A DNA stretch of 64,000 nucleotides from Motacilla alba alba (GCF_015832195.1 NC_052028.1:9901501-9965500), one strand, 5' to 3'. Shown: positions 27,301 through 40,958, counted from the stretch's first letter. The notes: a model not told the origin generated them from the sequence alone. Numbers and translations are program-made.

Positions 27301-30300
27301 CAGGCTGAGTGAAAAAAAGAGATGAGTTTTCAGCCTAATACAGACATAAAATCCCTGTTTTCTATTTCTGTGGCAACAGAGATTCATGTTGAATTAGAGT
27401 GACCAAGCAAACATAGCTTGAGCAATGAATTTAGCCTAATCTGTGGTATTTAGTTGGCATGAGGGAATAGCTGCGATCCTGATGACATAAGCAGGGCAAA
27501 GCCAGCAATCTGAGCTCTGTTTTACCCGGGTAATGACACATACCATTACATTTGGTGGCTTTACTTGGGATTTAGTGTAGAATGAGATTGTAAATCTTCT
27601 AAAGAAGTGCAAATACACACAATGTTTTATCTGGAGCCTACGGAGCTAAACTTGTTCCAGGCAATATTGAGATCCACAGTCCTCAGTATGAGGAGAAATA
27701 AATAAATGATGGGAGGTTGAATGTGGAAGGAAGAAGGACTGGAATACTTCAGTGAAAAGAGGACAGGTTGGGAAAGGAGCCCTTTGGGATATGCAGGATT
27801 AAAGGGGTTTTTTGCTGAAAGTTGGGGCTTTGACAGCAGCTTCTCAACAGCTGCATGGTGTGTGTGCTCTGTATTGTGCACAGACCATGGGGGAGAGCAG
27901 TGTTTGAGTATCTGGTACCCAGTTTGATGTGTCTTCCCTCCTTGGAGCAGTGCACAAAGCTTGTCTGCTTGCTGCAGCCTCCACAGTGGTGTTTTGCTTC
28001 TTGTCTCATAAAACAGTGATCAGATACGTGAGCATTTAACTTTTCTGACCTAGTGGTGTGGCCTTACATTGGGTTTGCTCTTATGTGCATGAAACAAGTC
28101 ACTGGGTAGAAAAAGTGACAGTTTCAGAGCAAAGAGTGATGCAGAGAGTGTAATGTGGCACCAACAGGAGGTATGCCTGGCTCCTAAGCAGATAAGGAGA
28201 AAGAAAGGCTGCCAGGAAATTACTGCTGCTTTTAAATTTTGATGGTTTTTAAGTTGCAAGATATTCTCAGCTTTTCTCGATACTATTTCCCAACTAACAG
28301 ATAAAGTAAGGTACTGTGTGTCTTAGATCTACCCATTTCTGTCCTCCCAAGAAATGTCCAGACTTGCCTGTCATGCAGCCACCATGGCTTCAAGTCAGGG
28401 CAGCTGAATCCTCCCAGCTAAAAATCCTTGACAAGCCTCTGATGCTGTTTTTAATCCTAGCTTTGTTTTAATTGTGCTTGTGTATTCTACATTTCTGAGA
28501 CACGATTACAGATGTGAATAAAGCTTGTGAAGAAGTCACTTCAAGGCTTTATGGGTTTTGGCCACTGATAGACATGACAAATAACTCGGTGGAGAAGAGC
28601 ACAGTGCCTGTGTCTAAGCCTGGGGAGTGCTCTGGCATCACGGGGCGAATCACACACTGGCGTTGCTGCAAGGGACCCCCACATCTGAGCTGGCAGCTCC
28701 CCTTGTGTGAGTGTTACTAGTAGAGGCACTGGAGGCTGCAGTCTGCACCAGGATGTGACACCCTGGAGCTCAGGCCAGTCTGCTGCCATAGGTACAGCCT
28801 GTCATCCTTACAACATCACCTCTTGAGGAGAAAAAGCAATCTGGCTTTCAGTTACCTGAGTTACTAGATTTTTTTTCAGGTTTTTGGATGAAAGGTTGGG
28901 TTTTCTTTCTTGAGGTTTCTAACAATTTAATGTTCTGTTCAAAAATTATTTCTTTCCCTACAAAATGGAGTGAGGTGAGGGCAGGCAGAGACTTACGATG
29001 CTGTAGAGAGAATTGGCCAGAAGTTGAAAAATACAGCTATGACACAAATCTGTATTTTAATACTACACAAACTAGGGAGTAATGAAACCTGCTGACTCGT
29101 TGGATTATGATCTAATAATAATAGAAGCAAATGTATTTCCAGAGCACTGTAGTAAACTCAGAGGTTTTGGGTGGGTCAGGTACCTTGAGATGAGCCCACA
29201 GGTGTTTGGATGTTTATCTGAAGTGCAATAGGTTACCAACTCCTTTGGCATCAAACTTAGCAACACAAATCTAAGACATTTCCAACAAGTAGTTAATTCC
29301 AGAGATCAAGGATTGCTCCAGAGGCTGGAAGTAAATTGCAGTGTTTTCTTAGTGTATAACTCCTACTAAGTGCCACCATCTGATGCTGAAGAATGTGACA
29401 CCACCTCTATTTTAAACACTTTGGGAGAGGGAGATGCTGCTTTTTGAACACAACCTTTAAAAGGCCATGTGATGTGCAAGGAAGTTACTTGAAAGTCAAC
29501 TTAAAGAGTAATTGCAGAGGTGACTCTGAGAGCTGCCATTAAACAAAAGGATGAGCACAAAGCAATAAACTATTTGGATCCAATAGCTTCCATGAATCTG
29601 TCTGCTTTTAAAGCAACTATTGATCTTCACCATGAGACGAGGCAATCAGTCACTCTCTCACAGTCACACATATGCATGCAAGCAGTAATCACGTGGGGCG
29701 CACAGTTCCCCAGAGAAACATCTGGTTTGGGGTGTGGGGATTTTGGTGATTTTGTTAAATTTATTTAGAATGTTTCCCAAATATGATCTCTGAAAAAAAA
29801 AATTTCACTACACAGGTGTTTTATAGGCACTTTTGGTTCTTTAAAGCTGTGAAAGTTAAGGAATGGCAGGGAGGTTAGTTTAAAAGAAAGATTGATTTTT
29901 AGGAAGGTTACTGAAGTCTTAAATGCTTAACTGCTTTATTTCAATTCGATTGTATTGAAATCACTGGTCTTATCAATTGGCCAAGTCAAAGTTATTTGCT
30001 TTTAAGAAAAATTTAAACACTATTTGCTCTGTTGTCCTTCAAAATATGTCTATATTCTATGTTGATGCATTCTCACTTTGAGGGAGCAACAGACAATTAA
30101 TTATCCACCCAAATCATTTAAGCTAAAGACATTTTAGTTTCCAAGCATCCAATAAAAAGAAAAATTCCACCAGAAGGACTCAAACACTGGGGTTAAGGGT
30201 TATGATTGTGCTTTCACTCCAGTGTAATTCCTTTAGCTGGGACTGTGTTCTTTGACTAAGCAAACTGGAACAGGATGTATCTAACAATTACCTGAAAACC

Positions 30301-30840
30301 TTGTTGTGTCCATAATGCAGTTATATATCCATGTAACCATATATCCACGTGGTTCTTCCTTATCTCCTTACTACTGGGCCTGTGGTGGAATAGGCCTCCA
30401 TTTACTATTTTTTAATTGGCAAAATGAAGACTTTTTGGGGTTGGAATGCTTGCATTTATCTGGGGAGCATTGATAGCCTGTTATATATTTACTGCAGTAT
30501 ATTTAATATGAGAAGAATTGTTCTCTCCAAGTGATGTTTCAGGCAGGCATCTGATTTTTCATTTTTGTCATTAAGAATACCTGACTTGACTCAGAGAAAA
30601 TGTTTTGGGAAGAAAGAGTGATCAGAAACCACTGAGAACAGCACCTTGTTCCTGAAAACTGTTTTGCATTTCAAGAAAAAAATATTTTGAGGCTATTTTG
30701 TTTTCCTTAAATTATAGAGTCATAATACATTGAAAGGTTTCTTGCATAGTTATTTGCACTGAAATCTTAACTTCCTGTAAATCAAAGATAAAAACAAATT
30801 TTAAAAATGGATGTCTAATAAAGGTATGGCTTTGCTCCAA

Positions 30841-30945
30841 ATCATAGAATCATGGAATAGTTTGGGTTGAAAGGGACCTTAAAGCTCATCTAGTTCCAAG
30901 CCCCTGCCATGGGTTGGGACACCTTCCACTGAATGAGTTGTTCCA
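30841..30945 (-). mobile_element. CR1 LINE 3'-end fragment
   Basis: On the + strand it begins atcatagaatcatggaatag, then has gtttgggttgaaagggacctt, ctcatctagttcca, and ccctgccatgggttgggacacctt. This is the reverse complement of the conserved CR1 3' untranslated end with its ATTCTATGAT-type terminus. Only about 100 bp remain, the usual severe 5' truncation, and no reverse-transcriptase sequence is present. The inner boundary near 30945 is approximate. Confidence 0.9.
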
Positions 30946-33714
30946 TGTTTTTCAAGAGTTGTCTGAGTAAAAATATTTCTTTTTATAAAATGATTTCTTA
31001 GACCATAAAATGAACTTTTTATTTTGATAGGACTTTTTTTTTTTCTTTGTGTGTGAATGAGATTTTGAGGTTTTCCTTAGATCTAGAATTGCTTTAGAAG
31101 CACAGGGCATTTGTAAGGTGTTGTATTGTCACTCTGAAGCTTCTGAATAGATCACTGATCTTGAAATTCACAAGAGCTCTGAACATATTTTTATTCCTTA
31201 TGTGTAAGAAACACACCAGACAGAGTCAAGAAAACTATAATTAATTTTGCTGTGCTGTTAGTATTGAAGCAGCACAATTTCAAAGCAATCCTTCCAGTAT
31301 TGGAATCTGTGGACAAACATTTGAAACTTTTAATTTTGGGAAGCTTTAAGATCGCAAAGGATGTAGAATCCCTAAACTTTAGCTGGCATTCATGTAGAAT
31401 TTGATCAGCAGACGCTGTTTTTGGGAGAGATTCCAAGCCCCAAAAGCATCCTGAGAGGGGATGAGGTATGATAAGTAATTGCTCATTTTGCAGCACTTTA
31501 GGGGTTATTCTCAAAGCTGTGTTTCGTATTTTCATGTTTCTCTAAACAACTGTCAAGGAAAGATCCCCATCAATAAAATATACAATCAATGCTGACCTCG
31601 GGTCCCCTGGCTTCAATAAGACAGCCAGCTACAAACTGTTCTAATTGAACTCTTGACACCCAAAGTATGCTGATAAGATTGGTGCTGCCTTCTGCTGAAG
31701 GATGATAAATCATCCGTGTGGAATCTCTGTTCATTTAAAGTCATATACAGGATTGGATTTTATTTTCTGGGAGAAAGGGGGTGGATCAGTAAGAGTGGAC
31801 TTCAAGCTAGGAGGATTGTTCTTTGGGCTGTAAAATAATTTTCAAAGTAAAGCCTTGGAGAATTTAAAATACAGGGTGAAAGTCTATGGGAGGCTGTGGT
31901 GAGGCTGGTTACTTTCTCTAATGATTGTTTCCTGTGCAGGACACTTCTACCCCCAGGGGATGTAGGAAACACTTTATAGAGGGAACTTTCAGAATTCAGT
32001 TAATGGCTTTCATTTTATGTTTTTCCTACTGGATTTTTTAAAAATAATTTAAATAAAATTCATTAGGGTTTTATCTTGGGGAATTCCTTTTAATGTGCCA
32101 GACCCTTTAACACAGAAGTGTTAGAAGCTGGGCCCTTGGCATGGTGCTATGTTGAAGCTGATCTTCAAATTTGCTCCAAGAGGAGATCTAACATGGGAAA
32201 CAAATGCACTGTGGGATATCCTGAGTCTGCAGCTCCCAAGAGACAGCTAAAAGGCTGGAGTTTGGGAAGGACATGAGGCAAATCCACTGTAATCAGCAGC
32301 AGAGAGGGCCAGAGGTCCCCATGTGTAATTCCTGATGGGGAAAATTCTGTTCAACCCTTTAATCCCATTTCACAAGATTAAAGGTCATTATTTTAAATAA
32401 TTTAAATTTACATTTAATTTTAAAGCTCTTGGAAAGGAGATGTAGCAACAGAATCGGATGAAGTGCTCTGTATTCATGTTTGAATTCTAGAGACATTCAG
32501 GAAGAGGATGAAACATTCCCTCCTGTGCTGACCTAACAAAGGAGCTCAAAGCCATCCCTGTATTTACTGTCTGATTGTTGTTGGGAGTTGTTCTTCTCTT
32601 GGAGCTCTCTTGCTGTATAATTCAGAATTGATCGAAGCAAAAATAGTGGGCAGGAGAGGCCATAAATCCAAGCCTCTGTAGGAGAAGATGAGCATATTTT
32701 TCAGAAAGACAACCAAGGGAAGGCAGTGAATGTGCCCAGGAGAGCTCCTCCCACATGCCCAGGGCAGGATGCGGGGTGGGAAATCTCCGTTTGTGTCTGT
32801 GTGACACTGATGTGACACATTCTGGAGTGTCCCTGTCCCTGTGCTCGGGGCTTTGGGAAAAGATTAAGATTTAGGGGTGTAATAGGCACATTTACACATC
32901 CTGAAGCAAATATAATCCTGGAGATGTTTCAGCCCACCCGCACAGGGCTCTGTGCTCCTGGCCCAAACAAGGACAGTGGGATGCTCTAGCACAAGGAGAC
33001 TGCCACTGACTCATAGCAGGTTTTGTTTGTTTTGTGTGAGGGCACAGCAGGGAGTGAAATTTACAGGAAGCCTTCATTTGGGGTGTTTCAGACAGCATTG
33101 GCATTAACTCTTTCATGGTACATCTAGGACTCAAGACTGTGCACTGAGGTTTTTTGATCAGAAGATCCCCCACAATAATATAGCAAGATGTGCAGCTTCA
33201 AATGTGTCACGTCACATGAGTAACTAAGTGCTCCAATTCTAATATCCAAAGTCAGATTTTGAAGTGATTTTTATTTATCTAAAAATGAGGAAAACTTTTT
33301 TTCTGCTCTAGTCTCCCATTTTCATCCCAGAATAGCAGGAGCTGAGTGAGATAGATGGGTTCTCTTGAGGACAAACAAACCAGTTGCTACTTATAAATTG
33401 AAAGTAAGGATGTAGTGGCCAAGACAAATAAAACTCACCTCATCACTGAAACTTTTAATTTCTTTAACCAGTCCTTTGTTACAGTCTCTTGGGAGGAATA
33501 TCCTCATTACTGAAGAAAAAGATTTTATTGGGGTTTTCAACATTTTTGACCCTTTCATTTAACATTTCAACTACTAACTTAAAAGCTGTGAAAGAGTCTC
33601 AGAGCTATTTCTATATTCACTGTACTTGTGAGTTGTCAGTGGGGCTTCTGTTCACAGACTGAGATATGAAGAGTTTTATAAATTCAGGGGGTCTAACACA
33701 ATCAAGTATTAACT

Positions 33715-33790
33715 TTAGCACATCCCTTAATACATTAGTTATGTATTACATGTATTATTAATACATTTACTACATTAATATATTAAATTG
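33715..33790. repeat. AT-rich low-complexity block with small palindrome
   Basis: Repeated ATTA/TACATTA motifs, including atgtatta-t-taatacat (33750-33766), an inverted repeat with 8-bp arms. Confidence 0.75.
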
Positions 33791-35553
33791 TATTTGCCAG
33801 GATAACAATAACTAGAAGCAGTTCTTCCTCTTCCTCTATTACTTAAAACTATGGATGACCCTATTAATTTTGATTAGATGTCATCCATGGGTGTATTGCA
33901 AGGTATAAGGTGGAGGAAATAAATCAATTTTTAAGACAGAAATAGCCTGTACTGAAATATAGATTGTGTGACTATTATCTGATACTGTGTATTAAGTACT
34001 GTTTCTCTGTTCCATCACATTTTTACCCCCATTGTCTATGAGCTGCACAGATGAACAGCAAACTGTTCAGCAGGGTGATTTCTCTGCCCTTCTAATCATG
34101 GAACTGTGTGTTTCTGCACTGTTTTTTGGGCAAATATTTTATGCAGCAATATTTTCATTTCTTCCAGTAAAGACCAGACTATTTAATGAGAAATCAAATA
34201 TTTTCTGTGCTAGTGTTTAAAAGCAGAGAATGTACTTAGGCAAAGATTTGCTGTGCCCTGCTAAAATCTTTCACCTAGCTATGGACATTTAACCTTCATA
34301 TCCCCAGATGGTGAGGAGATGTCTTGTGATGTATTTTATGCTGTGTGCTCTCTGACTCCTTGGTTAACACTCTTAAACTTCCAACAAAAATGTGTAAATA
34401 TTAATGAATGGCCATGTTACAGTCTATTTGGGCTGTCTGCCAAATTATCTGTCTACCTGGCAAAAAAAGTATCTGCCTGGCCTTTTGGATTAATCAATGT
34501 TAAAGTATCTTATGCAAAATGGAAATTTTTCAACAGGAAAATATACAATTCCAAGGCAAAGCTGAGATCTGCAACTGGTCAGAGAGCTCCTTTAACCCCC
34601 AGTGGGAAAACAGCTGCTCTTGTGTACTGACCTCTTATCTTTGCTGCAGCCAACCCACCAGAAAAGCTCAAGCCTCCTGCAATCTTAGTCACTAGCATCA
34701 ATATAATGATGTAGTTTGGGGGTTTGTTTTGGTTTGATTTTTTTAACTGGAGTTTTGCTCAGGGTTAATTGTGTTTTGATTTTGGAGTAGTTCTGGGATG
34801 TGGAAAGGTGGGAAAATCCATCCCTTAGTGGCTACTTTGAAAAGTTGTCTCCTTGTTTAATTTTGTATTCTTTAAAAGAAAAACCTGAAAATCCCAAAAT
34901 ATCATGTTTATAGTTTCTTCTGTCTTCAAGAATTCCTAAACAACACAGCTTATTGACTGATCGATAGCAAGAATTCAGTTCAAATACCCAAGTAAGACAA
35001 TTTTTAAATCACATCTTCCATTCCTGTAATGAAATCATTTTTCAGAGCAGTTTTGACACTGCTGATCTGTGCTGCTGTCACTACCTGCAGCAGCTCAGTG
35101 GCAGTGTCTGGGACTGATGCAGTATTTCTGTGTCATCACAGCCGTTTCTCACTTACCACTGTGGCAGCATGAATGAGAAATACACCCACATAACAGGCCT
35201 GTCAAGTGATAACCTTTGCCTTCCGAGAAATCTTAGCATCACTTGGTCAAGATTCTTCCCTGCCTGAGTGTTTTGAGTATTGACCTGTGGAATAGTCCTT
35301 CACAGGGGTGTGAGACACTGGTTACCATGTGTCAGGGTAGCACAGGACACTTAGCTTGGCTTTTCCCCAGCTGTGATAATCATGTTTTCTTCAGAGAATA
35401 TCTACAGAGTAAATTATCTTCTTCCTGAAGTGTAACAAAAATGCTGCAGTAACTCCAATGAGGACCGTGTGAGCAGTTAGAATTAAATCCTAAAATACTT
35501 GGTAAAATTTTAATTATTTTTAGGATATTTGGGCTTCCTGGAATCTTGCTACC

Positions 35554-35570
35554 TTTTTTTTTTTTTTTTT
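35554..35570 (+). repeat. T17 homopolymer
   Basis: Seventeen consecutive T in otherwise unremarkable intron. Confidence 0.95.
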
Positions 35571-36105
35571 AAACTGTGTCAGGTAAACTAATTGGTCACA
35601 GAGTGAGAAAAAGTCCTACAATTCTATCAGGCTTGTTCATCTTGCTTGCATCCCTTGTCAGCTGTGGGCCAAATGCCAAAACCTTAGACTCACAGGTTTG
35701 GAATTGGAGAAAATAGATAAGTCTACAGTGTCTGCACTGATAGCTAGGTTGGAATAAGTAAATATTCACTGAGCAGCAAATTAACGAGGCTTGGTTTCCT
35801 ACAGATTTGTGCCATGTGAAAGCTTTCCCAGCTTTCGTAGAGCATCAGGCGCATGAATAATATATGTGTTCTTACCACAGCCTTAGTATTCTAGCAGAGA
35901 CAGTTGGAAAAGCTCTCTTCTCATCCATTTCTCCTGTTGGGGTATAGTTACATGTGAAGCCCCCTGCTCTTCACCACACTGATTTAAAATCAGTCTCTGT
36001 ATTCAGAGCTTGGTGGCTTGTGCACAAACCCCAACACAGAAAGAATGTTTAAACACCATATCCTTCGGAAAATATACTAAAAACTTAGTGTAGCTATGAA
36101 AAATG

Positions 36106-36330
36106 AGGGAAGTTTAGATTGGGTATCAGGGAAGAGTCTTCACTTGAAGGACTATTAAACATTGGAACAAGTTTCCCAGGACTGTGGTGGAGTCACTGTC
36201 CCTGGAGGGATTTAAAAGATGTGTAGGTGTGACACCTGGGGACATGGTTTAGTGGTGGCCTTGTCAGTGCTGGGTTAACAGCTGGACTTTATGATTTCAG
36301 AGGGCTTTGGTTCCCTGATGCTGTTCCATG
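36106..36330 (+). mobile_element. CR1 LINE 3'-end fragment, diverged subfamily
   Basis: The segment follows the order of a CR1 3' end: gggaagtttagattgggtat, acattggaacaagtttccca, gagtcactgtccctggaggg, gacatggtttagtggtgg, cagtgctgggttaacagctgg, then a decayed terminus ctttggttccctgatg. The ggacatggtttagtgg and gctgggttaa blocks belong to a different CR1 subfamily from the other three copies here. It is the longest CR1 remnant in the window and also the most mutated, so it is probably older. Confidence 0.8.
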
Positions 36331-37604
36331 TTGAGGTGTTGTAGAATGGGAGATCTGCAGTCCCACCAGTGGCTGCGTGGGGCCTCTGGAGCTCAGACCA
36401 CAGGATGGTAAGCTGTGGACTGAAGAGCTGCAACAAAGTGCCCAACTGAAACTAAGGTTTTCAAGTTCTTTTTAGTGTTTCCCCAGAAATAATGGCTCTA
36501 CCTACAAGTTGTTCTTCCTTCTTGGTTAGTTTATGGCAATGAAGTTCTCCCACAGCTCAGGAATCTTGGCTACCCACACATTTGCTGTCTTCTCAGCGTC
36601 CTGCAGAATGACCTTCAGAAGCACCCACTCTCTGCAAATGGTATCTTACAGCTGTCTGAGCTGTTGAGTGGACTGAGAATGGCTTCAGTTCCAAGGAATT
36701 AGGGGAATAAGAACCTGCAAAAGCACCTTTATATATGCAGCTGACAATGCATATTGTTCCACTCTTTGTATCAACTCTATCATGTTTTATGTTTGTACCA
36801 CTATTACTTTGGTACCATAATTGCATTCCACGAGTCTTCACTCTGGTGTTATTAATGGCTATCATATTGGCAAGTTAATTTGGATACAGTTATTTCCTTC
36901 TTCTAATACAAACAAGATTTGATTAATGAGAAACATTAGGAATATACAATGGGCCCATTATTGCAGTTGTGTGTTTGCCAGTGGGTATTGATGGCTGGAA
37001 GACGCATTGTGGTTTTTTTGCTCATGCATGCATTTATTTCACTTGCATTCTGCGTTTTAAATAACAGAAAATTGCTAAAGTAGGGAAGCAGCAGTAGGAA
37101 AAAGTGTTTAGAGCTGATGATTAAGTCATGTGAGTCTGTTATACTCCAAGGTGTGTGCAGTGAATATGGACACAGTTAGAAAGCCTGATTATTTCCATAG
37201 TGGTTTAGAAGTTCAGTGTTGTTCCTTTTTTGAATTTGTGCCAATGTCAGTGATGGAATATTGATGTCTTAATGCTAATACTCCCTGGTACCTCCTGGGT
37301 TGAAAAGCTATCAATGACAACACTAATATAAGTACAGAAATAGTTGTCCTGCCTGTTTATAGAAAGGCTGAATTAGGAGAAATAAATGGATTGTGTATAT
37401 CAAGGAGGGTATCCAGAGCTGAAGCTGTAATCTTTCCAGTTCAGCCTACTCCTCTACCTTCAGAGCTTTCTGACAGTTAAATCAAACTGCACTGCTTTTA
37501 TGTTTGGTCTCTGCCCAACCTTCCTCCCACCCCCAGATATCTGGGTTTGATTTGTAGGAGAAGGTGAAATATGCAGAAATCCTCCTTTGGAAATACTTCA
37601 GGCA

Positions 37605-37641
37605 TTTTTGTTTTGTTTTTTGTTGTTTTTTTTTTTTTTTT
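37605..37641 (+). repeat. T-rich tract
   Basis: T runs broken by single G bases, ending in a long uninterrupted T run before ggacagg. Confidence 0.9.
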
Positions 37642-39889
37642 GGACAGGAACATTGCTAACTTTGAATCTTGGCATAAAAATTGTCCTTATGGCTTCAGGG
37701 AAGAGAAGATAAGAATAGGCACTCATGATACCCCTTTCCAGTGTTCCTGGCTGGAATCTTCAATAATTTTAGGAGTGTAATGAGGACTTGGCCCTTTACA
37801 GCATCATTACACGCTCTCTCCCAGCAAGCACTGAACAAACCATTATAAACACTAAGAAAAATAAAAAGTTGTGAGTATGACAAATGGCAGAGATTCAAGG
37901 AAAGCCATATATCTGTCAATTTCTGTACATCAAATAGCTTTAAAGGTAGAACAATGATACTGTGTCCCTTTCTGCCATGAATATAAGGATATTCCAATAG
38001 ATGCTGATAGCTACTGCTCAGCAGCCAGAGTGAGAGCGTGAGGATCAAAGATTCCTGTTCAGGAACACTTTCCAGGGTCTGCATGGTCACTCCAGTGTGT
38101 TCCCTGCAGCATTGAGGCATGGGTAGAATCCAATGCACAGAGAAGAGTAATAATACATATATAAATTCTAGGCAGTGTGAATTCATGTTGTGTTAAGGAG
38201 AATTAGAGAGAAATGCAGTGGATCACTTTCCTCAGTGTCTTCTGGCCAGGAACTGTAGTTTACAGATGCTTTGTAGAGTTTGAACAGCCAGAGTGTCCTG
38301 ATGAGTTTGGTCCTTTAAGTCTGTAGAAGAATTGTGCTGGGTGCTATTTTCTATGCAATAGTGAATTTTTATTCATTGTAAGCCAAAACATAGTGTTGAG
38401 CAAAAAAAACACTGTTGAGATTTCAGTCCTCTTAGATGGAGAGAGAGCTGGGTTCTTCCCTTTGTCCTTCTTGCTCAGAGGTTTTGCAGAGGGCTCTGAG
38501 ATCACCCCTTGGGTGTATCCGTGTAGCAAATTACAGAAATGCCTCTGTGCCTTGAAGAGTACTGAGAGTAGCTGAGTACTGCTCAGTGCCACCTGGGCTT
38601 GAGCAATTCTCAGCATCCTCAAAGGAGATCCAGTCGATGGATAGGAATAGGAGGCAGGGAGCAGAGTTATCCCACCCAAAAATTTAATCAGTGCAGTTCC
38701 TTATCCAGGAGTACTCAGTTGTGTGAGTGGTTGTGCTGAGACAGTGAAGAGCTGGTACAGGGAAAAATAATGACAAAGAGGGTGGGGTTGGTCTTTTCCA
38801 GCCTATGTCAGGTTCAGGCAGCTGTGAAAACGTGTTTCTCCTGTAAGGAAGCAAGTATTGCCATCCTTCCCAATGCAGTGTTGTCTTGCAGTGTCTTCAG
38901 CCCCATTCCTTGTATCTTAGATAGGACCCCCAGGGCTGAAGGGAGTAAAGAGAATGCAGCAGCAAGGCTCTAGCATACAGCTTGTAGAAGCACAACGCCT
39001 TATGAATAAAGAAGATGGCGGATTTATTCCAAAAGTTACAGCATATGGTTGATCCATTTCACCTCTGATGTTATCCAGGAATTAGGCTGTCAGTGTTGGC
39101 TAATCTATGGAGGTATTGATATTATGAGCATCATTCTGCTGTCTCAGTGCTTACATATCTGTCGTGTATTGGGGAAGAAACATCTCTAATTTAATTACTT
39201 CAATTTATGGCATGAATGAGTTCAGGAATTATTATACAGTGGATGCTTACTTAAGAGAGACTTAATTATTCATTTCTACATTTGGGTAACAGTAACATTT
39301 CCTCACCAGAAATACATTCCTGTTAAGCTTATAAGTATTAGTTTCTTCCACTGAGCTGTATAAAAGTCTGATGAAAGAAAAATCTGATGCAGACACAGTA
39401 AATTACCCTGCTCCCACCTCACACTGAGATTGAGTTTAGGAATGATTAATGTGCTATAGATTTCTATAGCAGGTCAGAAGATGCAAAGAAAATGATCCCC
39501 TCATTCTCACCAGGACACAACAGCTCTAGTGTTTAATATGTTCATCCACGCTTTGTCTGTCTCAAGGGTACGAATTTGGAAGCCAAAAAGGCATTTATCT
39601 TTTTTCTGTGTAGAGAAGGGAGAGGATGACAATTAAATTACATAATGGAAAGGCTGAGCCTCTGCAATTTGTATTTGATCTAAAACCAACTATTATCTAA
39701 GAAAAATGGATCAAATTCTACTTTTGGGGATGTTGTTACTACCCTGCAGTGTTAACTAGACAGCAGGAGTGTGTCTGAAAAACCTTTTCTGGGTTTCTTT
39801 CATTGGGTGTCTACAACTTAATGTTACTGATTAAGAGTAAATCCTGAGAATTAAATGGGTGGTTATTGGGATGAAGAGACTGTTTTCTC

Positions 39890-39929
39890 CATACTTTAAT
39901 TCATGATGTCATACTTTAATTCATGATAT
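39890..39929 (+). repeat. 20-bp tandem duplication
   Basis: Two adjacent 20-nt units, both starting catactttaattcatgat, differ only at position 19 (gt versus at endings). This looks like a local slippage or template-switch duplication in the intron. Confidence 0.95.
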
Positions 39930-40910
39930 CTCTCTCCTGCTGTGTTGTGGCAACAGTTTACATAAGAATTTGCTTAGATAGCCTAGATTTTGAAGCAGAA
40001 TTAACTTTTCACTTCTGGACTAATGGGCTTCACCTCACGACATACCTGGGACGTGTCCTGTCCTGGGAGAACTGAAAGTGTTCTTGTGCCTGTGTGGCAG
40101 TGCTTCCACAGCAGACTGAGACTTCTGTTCCTATTGGGGCTTTTCTTTCTTCTACAAAGTAATCGTCTATAGGAATAACCTCTGAGATAGGTTATTCTAG
40201 TAAGAACAGCTGGGTGGGTTTTCCTAAACAATTAGTTGGGTTCTATGGAGACAGGACTTCAATTCAGTTGACAGACAAAGGTGCTTTTGCAAATATTAGA
40301 GGGAACAATAACTGGTCTTTTCTCAAAATAGCAACGTTTTGTGTCTCAAGCCAAGATATATTAGGTTATCGAGGTAGTTGTTATTTGTGCAGTTTTGTTG
40401 GAATGGTTTAAATTCAATGTCAGTCACTGCCCCTGGAAATGATCTTCCCTCTATTAGCAATCATTCCACTCCCCATGCCCAACTTGAATCAGGCATGAGC
40501 AAAATAAAGCAAAATAAAGCTGTGTGTGAAGCATAATAGAACTCATATAACAAGGAAAACTGAAGTGGGCTCAGCTTGAAAACCATTTCAAAGAGAATGG
40601 AGGAGCCGTTTGGAAAAGCTTTTTGCAAACAGCTCACTTGCTCACACGTTCAGGCCCTGTCAGCAGCTGGGCTGCAGCAGAGCAGAGAATCTCCAGAGCT
40701 CTGAGCTGTGCTCGTCCGTGCTCCAGAGGGCTCCCCCATCAATGCTGGTTGTGCTGCCTGCTCCAGAACCCTGCCTGAGTCACAGGCTGTGCCAGCCTAG
40801 ACTGCCAGCATTGGATACAGGTGAGGGCCAGAGCTCAGTGGCCAGAGTGGGGCAGAACTGTTCGTTTCTCTCAAATCTTTTCCACAAAAAAAGACATTTT
40901 GCTTGACCAA

Positions 40911-40958
40911 TACATGTTATAGGTACTAAACATGTACCTGTTACAGGTACTAAACACA
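40911..40958 (+). repeat. 24-bp tandem duplication, diverged
   Basis: Two 24-nt units share ggtactaaaca and differ at about four positions (tacatgttat versus tacctgttac starts). This duplication is older than the two identical or near-identical ones in the window. Confidence 0.85.

Larger units (their letters stand above)
12268..30840. other. Long gene-free intron block lacking recognisable transposons
   Basis: Over 18 kb without a repeat family I can name. It contains the TTTA repeat (15.5 kb), the 14-bp tandem duplication (21.28 kb), and short GC-richer patches near 20.9-21.06, 23.6-23.7 and 28.6-28.8 kb that are CpG-poor, so they are not promoter islands. This would be the natural place to look for conserved non-coding elements by alignment. 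Confidence 0.6.
30946..36105. other. Gene-free block between two CR1 fragments
   Basis: Contains a GC-richer stretch at about 32.7-33.0 kb, the AT-rich block at 33.7 kb and the T17 run. The 32.5-32.9 kb minus-strand frames overlap one another and show no family signature. Confidence 0.62.

Noticed and set aside
30841..30945. Structured RNA gene suggested by the repeated catagaatcatgg words
   Set aside because: These words are the 3' terminal repeat of CR1 in reverse orientation.
37695..38186. 163-codon minus-strand open frame with a hydrophobic N-terminus
   Set aside because: No domain, homology or splice context that I recognise, and one frame of this size is not unexpected in 64 kb of six-frame sequence. 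The start-like hydrophobic run can arise from AT-rich DNA.
40610..40906. 98-codon frame in a GC-richer patch with a donor-like acag/gtgagg near 40820
   Set aside because: No protein family recognised and no matched acceptor-bounded exon in a known frame. CpG is scarce, so it does not look like an alternative promoter or first exon.
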